Below, in pieces: positions 12,330 to 23,725 of a stretch of DNA of 64,000 bases. Position 1 is the first letter of the stretch. Every line of letters starts with the position of its first letter. The translations under genes were made by a program, and so were the position numbers. Location: assembly GCA_947561715.1 (NCBI GenBank), contig OX387205.1, forward strand, positions 5,647,001 through 5,711,000. Direction: 5' to 3'. Under the pieces are notes generated by a model. It was given only the letters and a program-made list of their open reading frames with translations. It made no database searches and was not told the DNA's origin. Source of the stretch: Ascidia mentula. Taxonomy: Eukaryota; Chordata; Ascidiacea; Phlebobranchia; Ascidiidae.

Positions 12330-12450
12330 CACCACGAGTTACAATTTTACTGTCCTGGAGTCTTGAAAAGGCAAAGTAACGATTGCATTCAGTTGCTTTA
12401 AAGTGATGAAAGTCTGTTGCAAAAAACTTCATTTCGCTTGTTGGCTGACG
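12330..12450. repeat. Dispersed repeat family R2, copy 1
   Basis: Shares long runs such as AAAGTAACGATTGCATTCAG and GTGATGAAAGTCTGTTGCAA with 27215-27345 and 54370-54500. No coding potential; three copies are seen in the window. Confidence 0.7.
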
Positions 12451-13009
12451 TAGAGAGATGAAAAATGCGTGCTCACTGTCCCATGATTGGTTACCAGTTT
12501 GGAAGGTACGCGGCTGCCCAGGAAATTGGTCTCGATGAAGGTCGACTGGCCTGTTGGCTATAATTGCCAATAAATTGTCTACCCGCCTCACTCGGCTGAG
12601 ATGCGGACATGCGGATTATCCGGATAATTGTTTTCTATTGGAATGCAATCAAGTCGGAGTTTGGGCCGAACAGATTTAGAATTAAATACAATGGAATAAA
12701 ATGCTCAGAAAGGCGAAAGCGTTACTGTATAAAACAGGCAGTCACGTGATATGCGAGAGAAAGGCAGTGGGGTCGTAAACACCATGTGGATATGAAAGTC
12801 TCTGGTGCATTACTAAAGATAAAATGTCCCAATCAAACAAAAACATCCCGAATGATGAGATACGGAAAAAAGTTCTTACCAAAGAAGCTTCCAACTGTGG
12901 CGCTGTCCCACATGCTAATCTGTTATGCAATGTTATACACATTTTTGCTCTCTAAAACAAATTAATCATATATCAAAGGCGGTATACATGACACACCACC
13001 GCAATTACA

Positions 13010-13150
13010 AGCGAATGTCGCTGCAGCTTCACTGCCTTGGCTGCGTGTAAACCAGTAAACCTTATGAACGAAACTACGACAGCTGAGATCGCCCAGTACA
13101 AAGGGGCGATCCTACCTTGTCATGTGATGGTATGTAACACTTTTGCGTAG
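13010..13150 (+). repeat. 3' portion of a tRNA-SINE / foldback family
   Basis: Resembles the right half of the foldback element at 14.23-14.81 kb: GCCTTGG...GTAAACC...GGGGCGATCCTACCTTGTCAT...ATGTAACACTTTT. A third, more diverged relative lies at about 18760-18850. No insertion boundaries are clear here. Confidence 0.5.
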
Positions 13151-13640
13151 TCAGTTTCGTGTAAATTCGGTTTAACCGAGTCCGAATAATGTTCGAAGGA
13201 GTGCATGAACCGCTTGCTGACAAATGGGAATCGACATCAGAAGACATTTTTACCACCGATATAATTCTGAGAATAAAAAGACTGCCCCATACTGTTATTA
13301 ACATTGCCATGTTTAAAACGTTTCGGCAAAAACTTATGCCATCATTAGTTTGAATGACGCGTTTGGTGCAGCTCTATCATTATAAGGAGCTGACCCGACC
13401 GACGTCACAGATAAGGCTCGCGCGGGTAGTGATGTCATTTTGCTTTTATTTTTGGCCAGTCTTTTTATTCTCAGAATTATGAGTATGAGTAATTCACCGA
13501 TATAATGTTTTGGGAACCTAAAAATCAATTCGGTGATGATTATAAAACCTTGTGGTGGATTCAAGTAGTCCTGCGCGTGTAAAGTAAGAAGTTAAAGTCA
13601 TCATGAAATTCCTGTTGCTGCCAGGCATATTGCAATTTCA

Positions 13641-13723
13641 AAATGTACTGCTCTTCTGGCATAAAATATAACGTAGAAGAAATACAGCACTTATATTTTA
13701 TGCCAGAAGAGCAGTACATTTTT
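13641..13723. repeat. Foldback made of Penelope-like terminal sequences
   Basis: Two perfect arms of about 29 nt (AAATGTACTGCTCTTCTGGC... at 13641 and its reverse complement ending near 13720) separated by about 20 nt. The GCTCTTCTGGCA core is the same terminal motif seen at the ends of the elements at 46.3, 50.28/51.59, 41.0 and 58.9 kb. This looks like a remnant consisting only of element ends. Confidence 0.6.
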
Positions 13724-14230
13724 CAATGAAAAATCATTACTTTGAACTACAATGTACGTTGTGACCTATATTCCCTTGGAGTAACGGTAGCATCGTAAGT
13801 CACAGATACGTCTCAAATAAAAATCAAAAAACGTAAACCCATACAATAGGGTGCAACAGGTCAATTGGCAGGCCACAGTTTGTTTGTAAAACTTTTGAAC
13901 AAAAGCTTTCTGTAGTCTTAATTTGATTAAACATTTGTTTTACATAACACCACAAAACATGTAAAGCACCACAAACAATAAGGAGGTTAAAAGTGAAGCA
14001 ACGACCATTCCCTGGAGGACGAAACCTTGCCATAGTTTTGCGCTTCAAGTGGCTTCAAAAAAATTACTTCCTGCTTTGTTTTCATGGGGAAATGGTCGAT
14101 CGGGAATTTCCTCCCCAAGAAACTCGCAGAGTGGTTCCCAGCCATCAGATACTTTGAACACCAACAATTTTTCCGGTTTAACGTTCTGTAAAACAACTTA
14201 AAGCATCGAATAAACAGCATTTACTTAGGC

Positions 14231-14810
14231 GATTATTTCTTTTTAATAGCGGGTCACAAACAGTAAAACTAGTCGATGGCATCTTTAAAAGCTGCAAATC
14301 TAATTGATCTGCGCTGTTTAATTAGATTTGTGCAATGTGCGAAAAGTGTTACATGCTATCACATGACAAGGTAGGGTTGCCCACTGTGCAGGCCCTGCTT
14401 GCATACTTGGCGATCTCAGCTCTCGTATTCAAAGATAAGGTTCACTGGTTCAAGGCATCGCAGCCCAGCCGGATCAGACACTTCAGCTCCCCTAGCTCAG
14501 TGGTTATAAGAGCCTTGGGTCTGGTTGGCCCAGAGCCATGTGTTCAGACCTCGCGGTCACGGGGAGTTACTCCGACTTGTTGGGAAGCTTGGCTACAATG
14601 CCTTGGTTGCGACGCCAGTGAACCTTATCTTTGTATGTACGCAGGGCCTGCACTGTGGGGCAATCCTACCTTGTCATTTGATAGCATGTAACACTTTTCA
14701 CAATTTTTGGCATAGTACAGCGCACCTTACCGGAATTAGATTTAAGGCTTTTAAAGATGCCATCCACTATAGTTTTACTGTTTGTGACCTGAAAAGAAAT
14801 GATCCTTCAA
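14231..14810. mobile_element. Foldback element with ~165-bp inverted arms, in ST4 intron 3
   Basis: The left arm (about 14231-14397) and right arm (about 14640-14810) are imperfect inverted copies: GGTCACAAACAGTAAAACTA, GATGGCATCTTTAAAAGC and AGTGTTACATGCTATCA occur in both in opposite orientation. The ~240-bp centre carries a tRNA-like sequence. The whole lies between ST4 exons 3 and 4 and is removed if the intron is spliced as predicted. Relatives occur at 13.01-13.15 and about 18.76-18.85 kb. Confidence 0.7.
14487..14566 (+). repeat. tRNA-like (SINE head) sequence
   Basis: CTCCCC at 14487 pairs with GGGGAG at 14561-14566 (acceptor stem); CTC...GAG forms a D-stem around AGTGGTTATAA; TGGG...CCCA can form an anticodon stem. 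TAGCTCAGTGG fits a pol III A box. TGTTCAGACC is a degraded B box (consensus GTTCGANNCC), and the anticodon loop is 9 nt. I therefore read it as a tRNA-derived SINE head, not a functional tRNA. Confidence 0.6.
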
Positions 14811-16744
14811 GTAAATGGTTGTTATGTTTGATCGGGTATTTTTAGAATTCAAACTTTTGGTACATACACATGTACTTGGCCAAGGGGACAATACGACTTT
14901 TCAATATGGCATTTGGTCTGATTTAGTGTAAATGCAGGCTATATCAAAATCCAGCAATAGAAAGAGTATGGATATAGTTTATCAAATTTTTTTATCGGCA
15001 AGGTGGTAATAAAGCAAATATTACAAACTTTCCAATAACGCTAGCAACCACGTGGAAAACCGGCGAAATCCATAAACGAAAAAGAAAATGACAAATTTTC
15101 GACGAAAGTTTTATTTTTGTAAACGAGGGATTGTTTTTGTGGGACAAAAATAGAAACAAGCGCAACCCTTACCTTCATAATACGACTTGTATGTTGTCTA
15201 TATAGTGCAAGAAGAACTTTTTTGTGATGAAGTCGCATTGTGCTGTATGGCCATGTCGCATATTCCCCTAAAAATCTACCTAATATATGAGGTACAACAA
15301 CAAAAGAGTTTCAAAAATATTCGAGAATGGCCAGTACCTCATAATCGATGAGGCACGTTTACCAAACGTTTCAATATATACCTTGGAAAGTCAGAAATGG
15401 TCTTCTCATTATAAACGCCGGAGTAAAGACTTTCATTAACCACCAAGTGTAACTCCTGTTGCTGGTGTCTACTTGTTTTAATAGACTTTGGTACCAAGTA
15501 TCTTCGTTTCTAACAGTAAGGACTATCTAAACATATATTACTATTTGAATAAGTGATAATGACGAGATCTATAAGTAGGGGAAACATATATATCTGTAAA
15601 AGCGAAGATCTTCTATCTGACAAAAGACACATGACTTTTACATAAATCTAGTCAAAAGAAGTCCGATACGCTTTGTTGGTTATTAGGTTGCCGGCGATTC
15701 CGTTATATCCTAAATTTTTAATATGGAATTAATAATTTGATTTTGCGTCCTGTGTTTGTTGAATCATGAAGAAAATCTTCATTACCTTCGCTTCAGGAAA
15801 AGCGTTGCTTAATTCTTCCCAGTAATGAAAACTTGGCAAATCTGTGAGGCTATCCACATTTTTAAACATTTTTCTGATGTCGCCAGAAGTTGCCCTGCCC
15901 TCAAATATCGCCATCCACTCTTTGTGGAGGAAGCAGAAGTTTTCCAAAGTATCGTAGTTGTTATATCCAAGCATTCTGAAGGCGGCCGCCATCGACTTGG
16001 TGCCGGTTTTTGAATAGCCAGCAAGTATAACTTTCATTGTGAAGAATATATCTGACAAGATAATAACCCCCTGAAACCTCACGCACTGTGATGGTTTCAG
16101 CTAAGTACAATGTAGTCGCTTGAAAGCACACGCGAGAGTCGTGCGATGCCTTTTTTGTGGCGCAATCGGAAACTTTGTCGCTTGTATCAGACATATACAT
16201 ATGGCGAGAATACAAGATATTTCGTTTAAGGGTGTTTATTTTGTCTCATAAATAATTGACAAACAATTTTTTTTAAAGCATAATTAACTGTAAAAACGAT
16301 TGATTTTAAAACTAGTTAGAATTTGCAAAAACTATTGGATAAAATGTCAAAAGAATATTATTTTTTGCGACCAAGAAGCTCAATCAGACCAACAATGGAA
16401 TTTTAATGACTTTGTTGAGCAATAATTTGCTCTACTAATATTGTAACACCTGGCTGAAACTTATACATTTATATAACAGTGGAAAATCATCGATTGTGTA
16501 TATTTACAGCAAATATGTGTATGTTTTGTATGTTCAAGCGAATAATGCAGGTCAACAGAAAACTCGTGCCAGCCAAATCGCACATAAAAGCCTCTCGTTC
16601 AAACTTATTGATGCAGAACATAAAGTCTTGCATTCCTAGACAAATGTACGCCTTCTTGTTTAAACAATGCTCACTTTCTAAACATTTACTCAGACTCAAG
16701 GTTATTCTTATTTATGTAAGTTTTGTTGGTTCGTTTCTGTTGTT

Positions 16745-16885
16745 TGGTACCCAGTTGGGATGACCGAAAGGTACCACAAAGTGAAAATCTGTACGTGAAC
16801 CTGCAGTGTAAAAGCTAGCGCAATGTCACAGTCAACAGCTGCACTGATGAGACCTTACAGCTCGAAACAATATGTACACCCTTCC
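16745..16885. repeat. Dispersed repeat family R1 copy
   Basis: Contains the R1 markers GGTACCACAAAGTG, CAGCTGCACTGATGAGACC and ATGTACACCC, closest to the ST2-intron copies. Non-coding. Confidence 0.6.
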
Positions 16886-17372
16886 TGTAGCTCAGAGTGC
16901 CCAGTTTAGACGACTGAAACCCCACAAACACTGTCGAAACGCTCTCAAATTCACCCTAGCAACAGCACATGCCCAATCAACCAAACATTTGCCCCATTGT
17001 ACCCCCAGCAGGACATTGGAAATATTTTGTTCAGGACATACAAAATTTGATTACCAAGCTGTAAATGTTCTTTACAAATGTTGCTCTTCCACAAGTAAGC
17101 AAAAGGTTACAAGAATCAAATTTTTTTTCAATTAAATTATGTAAGGTTTACATTGCATGACTGTGGGGAAACAAACAATAACATGTGCAAAAGAGACAAG
17201 AAACCTTTATATCCAATATAGAACAAGTTTTAACATTAAAGAATGAAGAAAAGTAAGGTGAAATTTCACGTTTGGCAAGATAAAGCTATATAACACATAG
17301 CAAATAACTAACATCTTGAAAAAAAATTATAAAAACTGCATCTAGCATTACCAAAATAAAAAAAAACAGCTC
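16886..17372 (-). pseudogene. Footprint of a lost ST gene (3'-UTR-like sequence only)
   Basis: From about 17020 to 17372 this matches 20955-21315, which is the sequence directly downstream of the ST6 stop codon. Shared runs include CAGGACATACAAAATTTGAT, CAAGTTTTAACA.TAAAGAATGA and AAAACTGCATCTAGCAT. A weaker match precedes it (about 16890-16980 with 20590-20690). The match stops a few bases short of where a stop codon would lie, and a Penelope-like fragment starts there (17385). The simplest reading is an extra ST copy whose coding part was lost or replaced. Alternatively, it is a dispersed repeat that also forms the ST6 3' UTR. Confidence 0.5.
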
Positions 17373-17384
17373 GTAATAAATTGT

Positions 17385-18763
17385 TACTGACGCTGCCAGG
17401 CATACTTTATTGCTGAATACAGCTTTTCCTGTTCATCGACGTTTCTCGACGTTTCGGCTGTTATCCAGCAGCCTTCAATAGGAGGTATGAATGTAAGTTG
17501 AGCAATGTGGACAATGTTGAGGCACAAAACAAAGAAAAAACGCTACAATAGAAAAGAAGAAGTAAAAAAAGAAATGGCGAACACACAGGTTATTATGGTT
17601 TTTGAAGTGCGAGCGAGGTTTAACGGCAGAATTTCCTAGCAGGTGTCGGTACACTGGGGGAAACAGAGTTGGCTTTTGTCATTGAGTGACAACGCATACG
17701 CATGTTCCATGGCTCCTCTTATACCTGTCGGACTCGCGTTCCAAATTCATCGTTCTTGTGAAGTTCACCGCATTTCCTGTTTCGGCCGCATGGTGAGAAA
17801 GAGATGTTTTCTCCTCATGGTTGTTCACTTTCCCACTGGTGTTCCTCAATTTTAGCGCGCAGCCAGTTTCCCCAATGCACACGTCGCTGCACCCACCGCA
17901 GAGAATGCTGTAGACAACACCCCTCGTGTCCAGCTTATCATGCACGCGGTCTTTCGGGTGGGATATGAAGTGACGCAGGGTAGCGGCCGGCCGTTCAAAA
18001 ACCTGAATGTTAAAGTCGCCAAGCAGGCGTTTGAACGTTTCGGAAAGATCAGAAATATACGGTAATACAACTATACCCGCGGGCTGCCCCTCATCACTTC
18101 TCTGCATCAAGCTTCGACTAAGCCTGCATGTGTATATAATAAGCGTACCACCGCCCTCTTGTGTGCGATCGGGTTCGCGGAACGAAACGAAACATACCTG
18201 TTGGAATGGGTGGGCTTGCGATACACCCTTGCAGAGAGAGTGCCCTGCTTCTCTCTTCGAACCAGAGCATCTAAAAAAGAAAACTCACCCCATCGCTCGC
18301 GCTACATGGTGAATCCCATGCTCGGTTCACTAGAGTTGAGATGCGAGAGCAGTGACTGGACGTCATCCCGTCGCACGACAACGAATGTGTCGTCCACATA
18401 ACGTCTCCAAAAACTAGGAGGATTAAACTGTTCTCAACCGATTCCATAACAGTTTTCGCGACCACAACGGAAAGTGGGGACCCCATGATGGCAGTACCGA
18501 AAATCTTTATAAAATTTACTTCTAAAGTCAAGGTAGGTTGCATCCAGGCACAACCTAAGGCAATACACAATGTCCGACAGCGGCCACGAGAGCAACGTTG
18601 TCCCAATGTCTCGTCCATGCGTAATCTCTCCGCTGCTTCGTCCACCGCTAGCTTTACCGGTACGTTGGTAAACAAGGAAACCACAAAAAAATACACCATT
18701 TCGACTTCTTCGTGCACACACAGCTATTTTATCTACTGCATTGCCTGGGCTGCTAAGCCTCAT
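17385..18763 (-). mobile_element. Penelope-like element fragment (reverse transcriptase plus GIY-YIG), decayed
   Basis: The minus strand carries, in broken frames, an RT segment (VYFFVVSLFTNVPV near 18700, then FGTA..MGSPLSVVVAKTVME near 18450-18500) followed downstream by GVVYSILCGGCSDVCIGETG (about 17850-17940), the GIY-YIG endonuclease entry motif. RT followed by GIY-YIG is the defining order of Penelope-like elements. Several frame changes make it non-functional. The left end (GCTGCCAGGCATACTTTATTGC, about 17395) and GTTTCGGCTG...CAGCAGCC (17453-17474) match the hammerhead-like terminal sequences of other copies here. Confidence 0.75.
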
Positions 18764-18849
18764 GATCGCGATACGTTAGCTGTGATCGCCAAGCAAGGAC
18801 CTGCGCAGTGGGGCGATCCTGCTTATCATACCATCGCATGTAATAATAC

Positions 18850-19181
18850 TGCGTTGTTTTCGCCAATACATGTTTGTTTAAGGTTTTTTTTTTGTCATAC
18901 AAAAAATAGGCAAACAATTTTTATTTGAAGCATAATAAACGTTGAATACAATTGAAGCTTAATCAGTCCAGGAATTAAATATATTAAAGACCCTAAGGCC
19001 TGATCAAGTCGAACAAAATCTAACTTTAATGACCTGAAAAATAATTAATTGTTAACCTGACGTATAAAATATGACTTTTTAGTAGTGAAACAAAAAATAC
19101 TGTGATGTGCGTTTCAATAGCATCTACATAGACCGTATTCATTTTAGGCCTATTATGTAGTTCGGTCGTAATTTCAAATTT
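18850..19181. other. Intergenic, no feature recognised
   Basis: AT-rich stretch between the Penelope-like fragment and the ST5 stop codon; presumably ST5 3'-flanking DNA. I see no open frame or motif worth calling. Confidence 0.3.
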
Positions 19182-19889
19182 TTACGCATAAGCAACAACA
19201 GTGCCAGTTGCAAACTTGATTAGTTCGGCTGTAATTCTTTTGCAAGTGGCGGATTTATAAAGTCGATAACCTGCATAACCAGCAAAAAGCGTCAGTAGCG
19301 AGAATGTAGCAATGCTTTCAAACAACAAGCTTCGAGTAATTTTGTCGGTTCTGGTAAATTCGCGTACGATGTTTCCATCCACGTTTCTGTGTGGAAAGGG
19401 TTTGTCTGGTATTTCTTTTCCCAGGAACTTACACAATGGCTCCCATCCTTCGGAACATTTATACAGAAGCAATTTGTCTTTTGGTACTTTCTGAAAAAAA
19501 AAAATTTTTGTTTGATATTTTGTGCAACATCAACACAGAGAAGTGGATGCAGAGTTATTCCTAAACAAGATGAACCATTTAGAATCCAAAGCAAAAGATT
19601 ATTTCAATAGCGAAAACAGGTTTACAAGGCTTACATGCTTTAGTTCGCAGCCAAGCTGTGGATTAGTCGCTTTTTCCAGACTTTACCAGTTGTGCTACGT
19701 GGATCATTTTACTTTGCCGAAACTTGTAAACATCTACGTGTCGCTCATAAAGAGACATTAATTAAACAAAAACTTGATTAACCTTTTGTACTCTTTCGTT
19801 GTGTTCTCTATACAGGGCACGCAGAATTTTCTCGTGGTGAAGCCTGACTTTGGTAAATGGCCATGGAGTCACTTCACCAACAAATCTTA
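19182..19889 (-). pseudogene. ST5: orphan exons 3-4 of a Sulfotransfer_4-type gene
   Basis: Exon 3 (19889-19783, 107 nt, acceptor GCAG, donor GTTAAT) encodes HHEKILRALYREHNERVQK. Exon 4 (19490-19182) encodes KVPKDKLLLYKCSEGWEPLC, PFPHRN and a tail with GYAGYRLYK. Both are open and keep the array's splice phases. No exon 1 (P-loop) or exon 2 (R.EDxWY) can be found between here and the ST6 terminal exon; that interval holds repeats (20340-20560 and beyond). It is most simply a 5'-truncated pseudogene. Because phases match, ST6 exons 1-2 could in principle splice onto these exons as an alternative C-terminus. Confidence 0.75.
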
Positions 19890-20339
19890 CTGCAGATACA
19901 AAAATCTAGCCACAATTTACTTCCAATGTTTCTTTCGTCGGAGCTTTGTTCAGCTTTATAATGAAGTACGACTTAAATCGTTCTAGGTTTTACACGTATA
20001 ACGAACCATGGCCACAAGCCACTGTTTACATGGTTAAAATTAGTTGAAATCATACATTTAATTGTAGATTTTACAATGTTAACAGTTTAAACCTTTCCGC
20101 CGACTCAACGGTTGCAAAAATCTATGTAGATGTTGATATTTTGCAATACATGTGGATTACTATCAACATGCAAACTATGAGCTCGAAACAAACGTCCACG
20201 CAATTTTATGGTAACTGATGATAAAATGCACAAGTTTTTTGTTTGTGCTTCTGCAACAGGGATTGCTGGAGTGTTATCTACAAATACTTTACATTGCAAG
20301 AAACTGATTTTTGATACGTTTCCGTACCGTATGAAAAAT

Positions 20340-20560
20340 TCTTTGAGCTGCAGACAGATGGCCACTGTTTTGACCTATAAGGTCTCATCAGTGCAGCTTG
20401 CTGTAACTATCAGACGACTTTGCCAACCAAACGGCCAGACGAAGACTTCCAATTCCTACAATTAAAAGTTTTCGCCTGCCCGATAGGCCGACAAAGACCT
20501 CACAGATTTCATATTATTGGCTGGCAATCATTTTGGCCAGTATATTTATTCAACACCCAG
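20340..20560. repeat. Dispersed repeat family R1 copy
   Basis: Markers GCTGCAGACAGATGGCCACTG and GGTCTCATCAGTGCAGCT, then CCAAACGGCCAGACGAAGACTTCC. It sits where ST5 exon 2 would be expected, so its insertion or an associated deletion may have removed the 5' half of ST5. Confidence 0.65.
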
Positions 20561-21316
20561 CACAGAGTAACTACCAGATTTAAAACGAATAAAACCGCAC
20601 AAAAACTGTCGAACCGTTCTTAAATTCGCCCTTGCAACAGCACATGGAAGCCCGCTCTTGCACATAAGTGCTCAATCAACCGCAAAATTCCCTATATTAA
20701 CAGAAATACCGATCTGCGACCTTTGGAGAACCGCTGCTAATGTGGATTATATGTTACCTGTTAAGGTCTTAAAGCCCTCCATGGCTGATGGCTATATTAT
20801 TTTATAATAGAAAAGTTCATTATTTATTTAACATTTTTACTGATATTTATTCGGCTACATTGCAATTCAAAAATTCGACGTGGGCTCTTAATGTCATAAA
20901 GACGGCAGCAAATTTAACAATAAATGGAATTTACAATGCAAGGTATTGCGATTTTTTTCAGGACATACAAAATTTGATTACAAGGCTGCAAATGATCTAC
21001 ACAGATGTTGCTGGTCCACAAGTAAAGAAAGGTTAACAATCACAATTTTTATAAATTACATTATGTGAGGTTTACATCACATGACTGGACATACAATACA
21101 AGAAAGTTTATTATCACGTATGCAAGAGAGACAAGAAAACATTGATACGCAAAATTGTACAAGTTTTAACACTAAAGAATGAGAAAAAATACAGTGAATT
21201 TTCAAGTTTGACAAGATAAGGCTATGTAATACAGAACAAATAACTAACAATTTGAAAACATTTTGAGAAAAACTGCATCTAGCATCACCAAAATAATAAA
21301 AATAGCTTGTAATATT
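20561..21316 (-). other. ST6 3'-flanking region / 3' UTR
   Basis: Non-coding. A minus-strand AATAAA (plus TTTATT 21107-21112) lies about 205 nt past the ST6 stop and is a plausible poly(A) signal. The part from 20955 to 21315 is duplicated at 17020-17372. Confidence 0.45.
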
Positions 21317-22311
21317 TCAGATTGTATAGTTAGCCTTATACAACACATAGCCTAATGCAGTAGCCCCAATGCCTAACAAGGCTATCAGCGATGGTACAGC
21401 AAACCATTTCTTTACATTTTCCATAACAATGCTTCCCCGTTTATTTTGATGTGGATATGGTTGGCAAGGAAGTTCTACTCCTAAGAAGTTGCATAAAGGC
21501 TCCCAACCGTCAGATACTTTGTATACCAACAGTTTGTCCCTTGGCGCATTCTGCATGATTGAAAACAGATGTGAGTTAGTATACATTGAAAATACACTGT
21601 AACTTAAAAAAAACACCAACAGCCTTCTATGTGTTACACACACAAGTAAATGCAATAGTTACCTTCAAAACGTTTTCATTGTGCAGCCGATAATTGTTTA
21701 GTAGAACTTCTTTATCAAAAGGGATTATTTTTGCAGATGGCCAGCTGCAAGATTTACCAATAAACCTGGCTGCAATTAACAAATCAATGCATTTTTTTTC
21801 TTCAATAAAAAAATATTCCAATTTTAAAAAATGAATTTAACATGGCACCTGTGTGGACAAGATAATTTCGTAATGTTGTGTGGGGCAATAGAAATAAGTT
21901 CAAAATGCGGATGAAGATATTATTATTTTGAACATTAAGTTGATTGATCATTGCTCCATACCAAGATTCCTCATCCCTTAATGTAAGAATAATCTAAAAA
22001 AAACAAACAAAATAAGTGCCAAAAGAATCTTTGCAACTGGCAGTTACACTAATAAATACCTTTGCTTCAGGAAATACTTCACTCAGCTTCTCCCAATACA
22101 AAAATGCTGGAGTATCAGTTACGGCATCAACACCTTCAAATATTCTGACAATTTCATCACTGGACGCCTTACCGTCAAATATCTTTGTCCAGCCTTTGCG
22201 CAAGTAAAAAAAGTTTTCCATGTAGTCATATGTGTTGTACCCCAAGATAGTAAAAGCAGCAGCCATGGTTTTTGTGCCAGTTTTAGGGTATCCAGCCAAA
22301 ATCACTTTCAT
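21317..22311 (-). CDS. ST6: Sulfotransfer_4-type, tail-anchored sulfotransferase-like protein (short tail)
   Basis: Exons 22311-22060, 21993-21849, 21769-21663 and 21550-21317 encode an intact 245-residue protein. P-loop GYPKTGTKT is at residues 7-15; the exon 2 signature is LTLRDEESWYGAM, so K.S is replaced by GAM at the usual 3'-phosphate serine position. Exon 3 ends NNYRLHNENVLK; exon 4 reads LLVYKVSDGWEPLCNFLGVE with PYPHQN instead of PFPH.N. The C-terminal hydrophobic segment (SLIALLGIGATALGYVLY) runs almost to the end of the protein, the shortest tail in the array. Introns are all small (66-112 nt). Predicted PAPS-sulfotransferase fold; activity is less certain than for ST1-ST3 because of the changed phosphate-binding residues. 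Confidence 0.82.
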
Positions 22312-23725
22312 GGTTGCAGTAATTTTAAACTTTTAACTAATCACAGGACAGGTTACTTCTAAAATTGTTTACGAGACATGATATAATACAACTCTAACAA
22401 TATGTAAGTCTGACCACATAATCATCATATATTTCGACAAAGTTTTCACAACATGTTCAGGCCAGCCAACCAGTACCAGTCGTCACACAATAAACAAACA
22501 AAATTAATTTACACATGCAACTCTGCTGTTTTACGAGGCAAAAAGGCGTGTTTTTGCACAACCTACAAAACCAAGCAAGGAATAGAAATTGGTCTTTGTA
22601 GTTAAATTAACAAAAAAAATTCAAACAGTCAATTTACAAACTACAAACCAATACAAAGCGATATTTTATAAACCATATAAAATTAAACAAATGCTCCACC
22701 TCAATGGTATTTTTACAGTCAACAAGAAAAGATTACGAGTTATTTCAATAGGGGGAAATAATATTGCCCATGTCTTGCTGTTGAAGGGTCCAGAATAAAT
22801 TACTTTGACGGTCTTCCAACGCTGAAAACCTGACATGAAGGAACGCGTATGGTTTGTCGGAAGGTTTTGACGGAACTCCACATCAAGTCAAGAATCTCGA
22901 GAATCTCAGCCTGAAACCCAGTTAGGCTGGCCGCAGGTCCCGTAACCGATGGTCTGTTCTGGGATCTAAGTTCGATCTGAGACCAAAGCCGAAAACCGGA
23001 CTAAGCTGTGAGACCAAAAGTTAAACGATCTGTTTATTTGTGAAAGAGTCGCGAATAAGAGCGACAATAGACTTGCTGGGATTACGCGACGAAGGAGACC
23101 TAAGAAGAAGTAAGGTGCAAGTTAAAGGTGAAATGCGAGCGAGATAACTAGCGAAGGCGTCAGATAGAGGGGGTGTAAATCCAAAATAATAAAAAGCAGT
23201 TTCGACGGACCAAGTTTAAAAAAAATATTATATGGTTTCGAAATATGAAAACCCGGAAGTCCCTACCATGTTTTCATGAAATTACGTTATTATGCCTATA
23301 TTCGTTGTTCGTAACTCTATTTTGTATGAACTGTACCAAGTCTCAACTGTAGTCGTAGGGCAGTTCACAAATTCGTTTCTTGACGATCTAATCCAGCTTG
23401 AAATATATAGCACAACTAGCAGTAAGCAATTTTACAAGAAAGCATATAGTTACTAATACTCAAAAAACAAAATTCGAGTTTTAACCAGTTAGTTACATCG
23501 TGACTGTTTCATAGATTTCGGTTTTAATTGCTTCTTTTAATTTTTACGTGCATTTCTATATTTTATTTCTGCAGAAGGTTATTTACGACATGTTTGGCGT
23601 TGATCTTGTCACGACAATTGCCTGATGTAAATCTATTAAACAACTATTTAATTCAGATTTGTTGTAAACATATAAAACACTGCTTCTAAAGCTTTTTTAA
23701 ATGCCATCTATAAACCACAAATGCG
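22312..23725. other. Intergenic between ST6 and ST7
   Basis: I recognise no gene. About 22870-23180 is visibly richer in G and C and purines than its surroundings (GAGAATCTCGAGAATCTCAG, then GACCAAAGCCGAAAACC), unlike the rest of the array; it may be an old retroelement leader, but no LTR or open frame supports this. A minus-strand AATAAA (plus TTTATT 23562-23567) could serve ST7. Confidence 0.35.

Larger units (their letters stand above)
13940..16037 (-). pseudogene. ST4: Sulfotransfer_4-type gene with in-frame TGA before the membrane anchor
   Basis: Exons 16037-15786, 15526-15382, 15267-15173 and 14185-14045 give a 210-residue product ending at TGA 14047-14045. After that TGA the same frame stays open for 34 codons to TAA 13942-13940 and encodes the expected hydrophobic segment (GMVVASLLTSLLFVVLYMF). 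The enzyme core and anchor are therefore separated by one stop. P-loop GYSKTGTKS is present (last Thr to Ser); the exon 2 signature reads LTVRNEDTWYQS instead of RDEDAWYKS. Exon 3 is 12 nt shorter and keeps only YRQH of the HYR.HN motif. Intron 3 is expanded by a foldback element. It could be a decaying gene, a soluble variant, or a readthrough product; I favour decay or a soluble form. Confidence 0.75.

Noticed and set aside
14045..14047. Selenocysteine codon in ST4
   Set aside because: No paralogue has Cys or Sec at this position, the residue lies between domains, and I see no SECIS-like element; decay or a soluble form is simpler.
14487..14566. Functional tRNA gene
   Set aside because: Degraded B box, 9-nt anticodon loop and location inside a foldback repeat point to a SINE head.
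15809..16024. Overlapping frames on both strands across ST4 exon 1 (and similar ones over ST1, ST2, ST5 and ST6 exons)
   Set aside because: They are shadows of the real exon in other frames; only the P-loop frame has homology across the array.
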